From NCBI GenBank assembly GCA_025210775.1, contig JAOARB010000032.1:155694-219693 (forward strand): DNA of 64,000 nucleotides, in the 5' to 3' direction. The notes beneath the pieces were generated by a model. The model was not told where the DNA came from and ran no database searches. It saw only the letters and a list, made by a program, of their open reading frames with translations. The translations under genes were made by a program, and so were the position numbers. Of this stretch, positions 1 to 6,874 are shown in pieces. The stretch is from Prolixibacteraceae bacterium (GTDB taxonomy: Bacteria; Bacteroidota; Bacteroidia; Bacteroidales; Prolixibacteraceae). Position 1 is the first letter of the stretch, and each line of letters begins with the position of its first letter.

Positions 1-2
1 AT

Positions 3-302
3 CTACAAAGACTGTCATTAGATGAAGACTATTTTGATTTTATGGATATGATTGAACAACACTTCACGACTTCAGAACAACAACAGATTGGTGAAATAGT
101 AGAGAAACTGATTCTATATAAAGGGAATACCCCAACCCTATTTTATGATGAGATTGTATTAGATAAATATTGTGGTATAACCATTTATGTTCCTACCCGT
201 GAAAAGTATCTTCTAGCTCCTCGTTTCTATGGAAGTCAATGGGCAAAGAACTCATTTTACCAAAAGCTTATTGAAAACACATTCAACGTATATCAAAACT
301 AA
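3..302 (+). CDS. C-terminal part of a probable clostripain-family (C11) cysteine peptidase
   Basis: The reading frame is open to the left edge of the window and stops at 300-302, so only about 99 C-terminal residues are present. The catalytic part lies outside the window. The end of the protein reads LILYKGNTPTLF, then YCGITIYVP, then an aromatic-rich stretch ending SFYQKLIENTF. This resembles the tail of Bacteroidota clostripain-like (C11) peptidases, which have a G-(L/I)-(S/T)-x-Y-(I/V)-P strand followed by a YYKxLxWY-like helix. The family assignment is an inference from that pattern. The ATG at 42 is probably internal. The gene is followed by a gene-free stretch holding a large inverted array. 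Confidence 0.5.
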   Translation, partial: LQRLSLDEDYFDFMDMIEQHFTTSEQQQIGEIVEKLILYKGNTPTLFYDEIVLDKYCGITIYVPTREKYLLAPRFYGSQWAKNSFYQKLIENTFNVYQN

Positions 303-775
303 AATGTGAATTGCCTCCAAGTTAAATGCAATACAATGTCAAATCCAATACCGAGATAGGTGTAAAATAATACTTTCCACCATACTTCCTCCATGGTTTG
401 TCCATGGTTGCTCCATGGTTTCTCCATCGAAAACCCCAAAATCGATGGACAAACCATGGACGAACCATGGAGGAACCATGGACAAACCATGGACAAACCA
501 TGGACAAACCTCCTTTCAATCCCATATCGGGACACCTTTTTATCGTGTTTCAGACTATCATAATATATACAAAACTACATCTTTTCTAGCGTTATCTTCA
601 GGCTAACGATATTATGTTAATCCTCTGTCTACCAATGGCTAAACATAAGTAACTTTTCCATCATTGAATTTATATGAATTCATTTTTTTTTGTTAACTTG
701 ATTCCAAATTCATATAAATAATGAATTAACAATACCTAGAAACCTTTGCATACGCAACTTAATTTGAGATACGAT
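303..775. other. Intergenic stretch with CCATGG inverted array and an AT-rich inverted repeat
   Basis: About 470 bases without a credible gene. It contains the CCATGG array at about 384-510, described separately. It also holds an AT-rich inverted repeat: ATTTATATGAATT at 668-680 and its exact complement at 707-719, separated by 26 bases and including a T9 run. The second repeat lies just upstream of the glycosyltransferase gene and may be part of its leader or a weak terminator. Short open frames across the array are artefacts of the repeat. Confidence 0.6.
384..510. repeat. Head-to-head array of 11-bp CCATGG units, copy 1
   Basis: CCATGG cores start at 391, 402 and 413, followed by CCATCG at 424. 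On the other side CGATGG starts at 443, followed by CCATGG at 454, 465, 476, 487 and 498. Spacing is exactly 11 bp on both arms. The arms are mirror images about position 436, so the stem could be about 40 bp around the 11-nt loop AAACCCCAAAA (431-441). The right arm has two extra units. The right-hand unit consensus is ACAAACCATGG. A second copy lies at 55035-55139 with nearly the same centre (28 of 30 bases). Function unknown. Confidence 0.9.
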
Positions 776-1546
776 ATGAGCACAATCCCCCAAAAAACTT
801 CATATCTAACGGTCATCGTTCCCGTTTACAATGAAGAAGAAAGTCTACCACGTGTATTCAGCAAATTATCTGAATTTATAAACCTATCTACAAAAAGTGT
901 TAATATTCTTTTTGTGAATGATGGATCAACAGACAACAGCTTGCAATTAATAGAACAGATTTGCAATAAGAATGGTGAATTTCACTTTATCTCACTATAT
1001 AAAAATCAAGGACTAAGTACCGCATTAAAAGCAGGTATAGACATAATAGAATCGCCTTTTATCGGATATATTGATGCCGATCTACAGACTTCACCAATGG
1101 ATTTTAATAAGTTGCTTGATTATTGCGAATCCTATGAATTGGTTACAGGGATACGTCAAGATAGACAAGACTCAAACACCAAAGTGATCTCATCAAGAAT
1201 AGCCAATAAACTTAGAAGATGGGTTACCAATGATGGTGTATCAGATACGGGATGTCCATTAAAGATAATCCAAAAGGACAGTGCAAAAAGAATCCCATTC
1301 TTTAAAGGAATGCATCGCTTTCTTCCCGCCTTAGTATTACTACAAGAAGGAAACGTTAAAGAAGTCCCCGTATCTCATTTTGAGAGAATAGAGGGAGAAG
1401 CGAAATACCATCTATGGAATAGACTCTTAGGTCCTTTTGCAGATCTTATCGCGTTCTCTTGGATCAAACGAAGATATATTAACTACACTATCGAAAAGAG
1501 TGACCAACTAACCTTACACCACACGCATGCTTCAGACGCTATATAA
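776..1546 (+). CDS. Family 2 glycosyltransferase (polyprenyl-phosphate sugar transferase-like)
   Basis: A GT-A-fold inverting glycosyltransferase of 256 residues. Visible motifs are VIVPVYNEEESL (residues 13-24), VNDGSTD (47-53) and the metal-binding DADLQTSP (100-107), in the order seen in DPM1/ArnC-like enzymes that move a sugar from a nucleotide to a polyprenyl phosphate. There is no obvious C-terminal membrane pair; the last 40 residues (LLGPFADLIAFSWIKRR) look amphipathic. The start was set at the ATG at 776; an upstream TTG at 746 would add ten residues that do not look conserved. The next gene overlaps it by 20 bases, which suggests translational coupling. The sugar donor and acceptor are unknown. 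Confidence 0.85.
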   Translation: MSTIPQKTSYLTVIVPVYNEEESLPRVFSKLSEFINLSTKSVNILFVNDGSTDNSLQLIEQICNKNGEFHFISLYKNQGLSTALKAGIDIIESPFIGYIDADLQTSPMDFNKLLDYCESYELVTGIRQDRQDSNTKVISSRIANKLRRWVTNDGVSDTGCPLKIIQKDSAKRIPFFKGMHRFLPALVLLQEGNVKEVPVSHFERIEGEAKYHLWNRLLGPFADLIAFSWIKRRYINYTIEKSDQLTLHHTHASDAI

Positions 1547-2201
1547 TATAATTGCACAAGATCAATGGTATGTATTTGCCATTGGTCTTTTAGGCAATAT
1601 CCTGTTCTCTTCCAGACTACTTATACAGTGGCTTCTCTCAGAGAAGAGTGGGAAATCAGAATCTCCTCTTATTTTCTGGCAAATTAGCTTATTGGCTTCC
1701 GTCACATTTTTAATTTATGGAATATTTAGAAAAGATCTGGCGATTGTCCTAGGACAACTAATGGTATATTTTATCTATATCCGTAATATTCAACTCCATC
1801 AGAGTTGGAAAAAAATACCAAAGATATTAAGGATCATCACACTCATCGCTCCTTTTATCATTATCAGCTACATCTCTTGGTTTAATAACACTTTGTTTCA
1901 ATCGATCATCTCAAATGACCAGATTCCCATGATACTTCTGATATGGGGAAGCATAGGACAAATCATTTTTGTTTTCCGTTTTTTTTATCAATGGATTATA
2001 TCGGAAGAGGAAGGGAAATCAATACTGCCTCTTGGGTTTTGGATCATAAGCCTCATCGGGTCGATGATTATTATATCCTATGCCATTTTTAGAAAAGACA
2101 TCAACCTACTTCTAGGACAACTTGCAGGAGCATTTGTCTATTCACGAAACATCATTATACATGTTCGAGGTAAAGGACTTTTTCAAGTAAAAACAAAATA
2201 A
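1527..2201 (+). CDS. Integral membrane protein with two LAB_N (lipid A biosynthesis N-terminal) repeats
   Basis: A 224-residue, very hydrophobic protein made of two similar halves (about residues 15-95 and 130-215). Each half contains R-x3-QW-x2-SE, then GKS, FW-x-IS, an IFRKD box, a GQ and a Y-x-RN ending. This is the LAB_N domain, named after the N-terminus of some LpxB proteins but also found alone. There is no LpxB catalytic domain here. The gene overlaps the upstream GT2 gene and is followed by a strong terminator, so the two form an operon. A role in handling or flipping the lipid-linked sugar made by the GT2 enzyme is inferred from context only. Confidence 0.75.
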   Translation: MLQTLYNIIAQDQWYVFAIGLLGNILFSSRLLIQWLLSEKSGKSESPLIFWQISLLASVTFLIYGIFRKDLAIVLGQLMVYFIYIRNIQLHQSWKKIPKILRIITLIAPFIIISYISWFNNTLFQSIISNDQIPMILLIWGSIGQIIFVFRFFYQWIISEEEGKSILPLGFWIISLIGSMIIISYAIFRKDINLLLGQLAGAFVYSRNIIIHVRGKGLFQVKTK

Positions 2202-2219
2202 GATCTAACCTCATGCTTA

Positions 2220-2250
2220 AAAGAGAGATAACTATAGTGATCTCTCTTTG
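2220..2250 (+). terminator. Terminator after the GT2/LAB_N operon
   Basis: A perfect 10-bp stem (AAAGAGAGAT at 2220-2229 with ATCTCTCTTT at 2240-2249) around a 10-nt loop, starting 18 bases after the stop codon. The T-run is short, so termination may be modest. Confidence 0.65.
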
Positions 2251-2506
2251 TATTTCTTCAAATGGATAACGATACAACCGATTGTACAATCAATATTAAA
2301 TATTTATTTGACCCCTAAATTGAATTAAAAAGGATAGTAATCCATTGATTGATTGCATAGAAGCTTTTCTAAAGTAGATCACAAAATATATCTATTAGAC
2401 ATAAAAGTTTTAGATATCACACATTATGTTTAAATATATTTAATATTTTTAACACAGAAAAAGCTTTTGCCTATCACACTAGTTACGATACTAATCAATC
2501 ATTTAC
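2251..2506. other. Intergenic leader region before the secreted peptidase gene
   Basis: AT-rich spacer with no gene. It contains a 12-bp palindrome, GATTGTACAATC, at 2280-2291. A weak promoter-like pair follows: ATTG at 2281-2284, 18 bases, then TTTATTTG at 2303-2310, one mismatch from TAnnTTTG. If used, it would leave a leader of about 190 nt before the peptidase gene. The palindrome overlaps the proposed -33 element and could be an operator. Confidence 0.35.
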
Positions 2507-5500
2507 ATGAATAATATATACATATTAATACTATTGCTATTTTCAATTAGCTTAAATAGTTATGGCCAAGATGGGTATTTAACGGCCAAAAGACGAAAAA
2601 GTTATAGTTCGTCGATAAACAATACTCCTACCATTAGTCATAATCTAAAGAATGACAAATCTATAGTAGAGATCGATCTTAGCTCTTGTAAATACCATAA
2701 GAAAGAGTTTAAAGAGGATGGTAATTGGATGTTCTTACAACTTAAAGGATTCCCATATATTCACCAAGCAGGAGCACCAGCGATTCCTACAAAACAGTTT
2801 ATATATGAAGTAGAAGGGGAATACGATCTTGAAGTGAAAGAGGGAAGTTATGTAACCCATAATAATATATTGGTGCACCCTGTTAAAGAAGATGATATCG
2901 ATACGGAAGGGGTTCCCAACAAGCCATATTATATTAATAAAGAGATCTATGCTACAGATGCTTTCTTTCCAAAACATAGCGTGGAAATCCAGAATGTACA
3001 AAAAGCAAGTGGTAGAACTTATGTGACAGTAAGAATAAGTCCGATTCAATACAATCCTGTCACAAAAGAACTTCGCATCTTCTCTCACCTATCATACACT
3101 TTGAAAGGAGTCAAAAATCCGAATCATTCAAAAAAGAGAAAAGAGTCAAATATAAATGATCAACCGGATAATTATTTAATTGTAACTGTTGATAAATATA
3201 AAGAAGCCGCAGAGGAGTTAGCGAAATGGAAAGCGTTACAAGGGTTCAAAGTAGAGATTGAGTCAAGACAATCATGGGAAGCCGCAGATGTAAAAAAGGT
3301 CATCCATGACAAGTATAATACACTTCCTTCTCATCTACAATATTTCTTGATTATGGGAGATCACGAAGATGTTCCTGGGGAGTTATATAAAAAAACATAT
3401 GCAGGTAATGTTACAGAATATGCCTCTGATCTATATTATTCTTGTATGGATGGAGAAGATGATTATACAGCAGATATAGCTCATGGACGTATCTCTTGCC
3501 GTAGTTATCAAGAGGCTACAACTATTGTTAATAAGATCATTAAATATGAAAAGACTCCGATAAATAATCCTAACTTTTATCGAACAGCTCTTTGTTGTGC
3601 ACAATTTCAAGATGTAGCAGACAGTGAAGCACCAGACGGGGAGGCAGCACGTAGATTCTGTCAGACTAGTGAAGAAGTTCGTGATTATCTGACAGGAGAA
3701 CAAAACTATTTTGTAAACCGTGTCTACTATACGGATCCTGGTAATACTCCTATGAAATGGAATAATGGATCTTTTGGAGACGGTTCTCTTATCCCAGAAG
3801 AGTTACGTCGTAAGAATGGCTTCAACTGGGATGGAGATGCAGCAGATATTAAAAGAGAAATAGAAGACGGACGTTTCTTTATACTTCACCGTGACCATGG
3901 ATATATGGGGGGTAGTGGATGGGCTCATCCTCGCTTTGTATCGAGAGACGTGGATAACCTTGAAAATGGAGATCTACTTCCAGTTGTTTTCTCGATGAAC
4001 TGTCATACGGGTGAATTTAAATTACCAGAATGCTTTGCAGAGAAATTTGTTAAGAACCCAAAAGGTGGAGCGATTGGGGTGATTGCAGCATCAAACTTTA
4101 GCTTTAGTGGTTATAATGATGCGCTAACTGCTGGGATGATTGATGCTCTATGGAGTAATCCTGGTTTGACACCACAAATAGGTCATTTTATTGGAAATGG
4201 AGAAAAACCAGGCCATCTAGATGGAGTCGAAAGAATGGGAGATGTTCTTAACCAAGGACTCCTTAGAATGCAAGAGACTTATTATAGTGGAGGACAGAGT
4301 GATATATACACACACCGTCTTTTCCATTATTTTGGCGATCCAACCATGAAGATGTGGACACGACAGCCATCAGTGATAAGTGCAGAGATACCCGAACAAA
4401 TCAATATGGATAGTAAAACACTTACGATCAGCAATATTGAGAACACGTCACTCACTTTTACTCTCGTACAAAATGGAGAGATCATTAGCTATACGAAAAA
4501 AGAAGCGAACACCAATCAAGTGACATTAAAGTTTAATAATATATCTCCTGAATATCCTCTATATATTGGTGTGTTTGGTACCAATAAGATTCCAACTGTA
4601 AAAGAGCTATTTATAGAAGGGAATAACCATAAACCAATTGCTGATTTTATCTATAGTAGAAGTAGTGATTCATATCAGGATGACAACAATCCTATCACCT
4701 TTATCTTTTCAAATAAATCAACATATATTCCGAAATCTTATCGATGGACATTCACTCCTAATAATGTAAAATATATTGATGAAACATCTGAAACTTCAAC
4801 CAATCCTAAAGTTCAATTTCTAGAATCAGGGACATATGAAGTTTCTCTTACGGCAACCAATAATAACGGTAACGACACAAAGACATTGGCAAGCCCTATT
4901 CATATTGAATCGGTGAAAGCCTGCTGTTTACCAACATTAGGAAATAACTATAATAAGATATTAAATTTTAACATCTCTAATTTAGATATCGCAAGCACCA
5001 ATAAAGGATGGGAAGATGACCCTTACAACTCTAATATATCACAAGGAGTAGCAATTCTTAAAAAAGGAGAAAGAACCCCTTTTACTATAGATGTAGACGC
5101 AAGAAGTTCAAACTATTCAATCCATATTGACCTAAACAATGATGGACAGTTTAGTGAGGACGAACAACTATTTGAAACAACAGACAGTAAAGGTGTGGAA
5201 GGAAGCACTGTTCAGGGAGAGATTACCATCCCTAATAATATTGCGAAAGACAAATGTAATATTCCTTTACGTCTAAGAATTTCACAATATACTGCATGGT
5301 CAAAAACAGGTCCTTGTGAAAAAAGAGATTGGGGACAAACACAAGATTACGGTATTGTGATCAGAGATGGACAGGCAACTCCTGTGATCGAATCAATATC
5401 CAATACACCGGAAAAAGTAACCATTAATTGTAATATCAAAAATGGTTATGATATAGAATCTAAAGGGATTATCTATTCTGAAAGAGAAGATTTCTTGAAT

Positions 5501-6709
5501 TCTCATCGATTAGATAATGATACACAGACAAACCAATACCAAGAGGTATTAACGAACCTTAAAGAAGTAACAAACTATTATTTCAAATCCTACTGTATTA
5601 TAGGAGGAGAAACAGCGTTCAGTGATATCAAACAGATCACAACATATTATCATGCACCTTTAAACAATCCTAATAATTTTAGAGGAATCGCAATTGATCC
5701 AACAACTATAAGATTAAAATGGGATTCACCTAATCAAGTGAGCCAGAAACTATGGGTTATTGCTTCAAATAAAAGCTTTGATGTGCTAAACAATCCATCA
5801 GCAGGTTCGAAAAAAGAAGATTATGAAATATGTAAGATTATTGATGGAAATCAGAAGAAGATAGACATCACGAACTTAAATCCGAACAGTACTTATTATT
5901 TCAAGATCATTGCATGTAATAATGATGGTATTAATCAACGATTCTGTAAAAACAACATTCCTCAAACAAAATCTATTACTCCAGAACAAAGTGATTATCC
6001 ACTTGCATTATATGCTCATGGGAACTCTAATATGATTGAGAGAGTGGTATTTAACACAATTAACAATGCTGGACTACGAGATGATAAAGGAGGTAATTTC
6101 CATAAATTTAGCGATATCACTACTTCTATCGAAAGAGGTAATTCTTACAAATTGGAACTTCAAGTAGAACCTCCGAATAACAATAAATATTTTGCAAAAG
6201 CATGGATAGATTGGAACCAAAATAAGGAGCTTGAAACAAGCGAATGTTATCTATTAAAAGACGATAATTCAAAAATATATGCATTCGATATAGAAGTTCC
6301 TGCTTATGCAGAAACAGGAAATACAACACTCAGAATCGTATATGCTTCTAGTAACTATGAAGGCACGATTACCTCACATGGTATAAATACTACAGAATTT
6401 GGTATGGTAGAAGAGTATTCTCTTGAAGTTCTTGATGGTCTTACGTCAACTTCTATCAAAGATGGTATACGTAAGATGGGAGCTATGGCTTATCCAAACC
6501 CAGTAGTTCATGAGATGATCCTTACAATCAAGATAGACATCTGTGATGATGCGGCATATTCCATCTATGACAATAATGGTAGATGTATCATGAATAGTAA
6601 GATCACCGATCAGACAACTAAAATTAATATGGATGTTGCTACAGGTGTTTATACTCTAGTTCTTAAAAATAACGGAGAAACAGGGATTAAAAAGATTATT
6701 GTCCAATAA
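2507..6709 (+). CDS. Secreted gingipain-like (C25) cysteine peptidase with PKD, GEVED, FN3 and T9SS sorting domains
   Basis: A 1400-residue exported protein. An N-terminal signal peptide (about residues 1-20, ending SYGQ) is followed by a propeptide. The C25 peptidase domain spans about residues 215-625, with likely catalytic H464 (in HRDHG) and C499 (in SMNCHTGEF). The 35-residue spacing between them is close to that in gingipain R. After it come a PKD-like domain (about 707-800), a GEVED domain (about 805-960, with IDLNNDGQF), an FN3-like domain (about 1048-1150), a second GEVED domain (about 1162-1308, with AWIDWNQN) and a T9SS type A C-terminal domain (1326-1400, starting YPNPV and ending GIKKIIVQ). 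It is probably exported by the type IX system and surface-attached or released. Cleavage specificity cannot be read from the sequence. A terminator follows. Confidence 0.92.
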   Translation: MNNIYILILLLFSISLNSYGQDGYLTAKRRKSYSSSINNTPTISHNLKNDKSIVEIDLSSCKYHKKEFKEDGNWMFLQLKGFPYIHQAGAPAIPTKQFIYEVEGEYDLEVKEGSYVTHNNILVHPVKEDDIDTEGVPNKPYYINKEIYATDAFFPKHSVEIQNVQKASGRTYVTVRISPIQYNPVTKELRIFSHLSYTLKGVKNPNHSKKRKESNINDQPDNYLIVTVDKYKEAAEELAKWKALQGFKVEIESRQSWEAADVKKVIHDKYNTLPSHLQYFLIMGDHEDVPGELYKKTYAGNVTEYASDLYYSCMDGEDDYTADIAHGRISCRSYQEATTIVNKIIKYEKTPINNPNFYRTALCCAQFQDVADSEAPDGEAARRFCQTSEEVRDYLTGEQNYFVNRVYYTDPGNTPMKWNNGSFGDGSLIPEELRRKNGFNWDGDAADIKREIEDGRFFILHRDHGYMGGSGWAHPRFVSRDVDNLENGDLLPVVFSMNCHTGEFKLPECFAEKFVKNPKGGAIGVIAASNFSFSGYNDALTAGMIDALWSNPGLTPQIGHFIGNGEKPGHLDGVERMGDVLNQGLLRMQETYYSGGQSDIYTHRLFHYFGDPTMKMWTRQPSVISAEIPEQINMDSKTLTISNIENTSLTFTLVQNGEIISYTKKEANTNQVTLKFNNISPEYPLYIGVFGTNKIPTVKELFIEGNNHKPIADFIYSRSSDSYQDDNNPITFIFSNKSTYIPKSYRWTFTPNNVKYIDETSETSTNPKVQFLESGTYEVSLTATNNNGNDTKTLASPIHIESVKACCLPTLGNNYNKILNFNISNLDIASTNKGWEDDPYNSNISQGVAILKKGERTPFTIDVDARSSNYSIHIDLNNDGQFSEDEQLFETTDSKGVEGSTVQGEITIPNNIAKDKCNIPLRLRISQYTAWSKTGPCEKRDWGQTQDYGIVIRDGQATPVIESISNTPEKVTINCNIKNGYDIESKGIIYSEREDFLNSHRLDNDTQTNQYQEVLTNLKEVTNYYFKSYCIIGGETAFSDIKQITTYYHAPLNNPNNFRGIAIDPTTIRLKWDSPNQVSQKLWVIASNKSFDVLNNPSAGSKKEDYEICKIIDGNQKKIDITNLNPNSTYYFKIIACNNDGINQRFCKNNIPQTKSITPEQSDYPLALYAHGNSNMIERVVFNTINNAGLRDDKGGNFHKFSDITTSIERGNSYKLELQVEPPNNNKYFAKAWIDWNQNKELETSECYLLKDDNSKIYAFDIEVPAYAETGNTTLRIVYASSNYEGTITSHGINTTEFGMVEEYSLEVLDGLTSTSIKDGIRKMGAMAYPNPVVHEMILTIKIDICDDAAYSIYDNNGRCIMNSKITDQTTKINMDVATGVYTLVLKNNGETGIKKIIVQ

Positions 6710-6728
6710 TCTTTATTCAAAATCTAAT

Positions 6729-6763
6729 AAGAGGATGACCATAAAAGGACATCCTCTTTTTTA
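6729..6763 (+). terminator. Terminator of the C25 peptidase gene
   Basis: Stem AAGAGGATG (6729-6737) with CATCCTCTT (6750-6758), extended by CC/GG near the loop, followed by a T-rich tail. It lies 20 bases after the stop codon. Confidence 0.85.
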
Positions 6764-6816
6764 TTTTCTTTAAAACATACTCTTAGATAACGATCTTAAT
6801 TCGATTAAGATATTAA

Positions 6817-6850
6817 AGAAAAAAGGCTGATCTGATATACAGAACAGCCT
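6817..6850 (-). terminator. Terminator of the glycogen operon
   Basis: On the minus strand the stem AGGCTG/CAGCCT, with an inner TCTG/CAGA pairing, is followed by a run of Ts (an A-run at plus 6817-6824). It lies just beyond the glgP stop codon. Confidence 0.8.
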
Positions 6851-6874
6851 CTAAAAGATGATGTATCTAATAAA

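Noticed and set aside
384..510. CRISPR array
   Set aside because: The units are 11 bp with no spacers and the two arms are inverted relative to each other. No cas genes are present in the window.
299..606. Several short open frames across CCATGG array copy 1, with repeats such as PWTNHGQTM
   Set aside because: The 11-bp unit gives the same 11-residue peptide period in every frame and on both strands. No start context or conserved fold is visible, and the same happens at copy 2.
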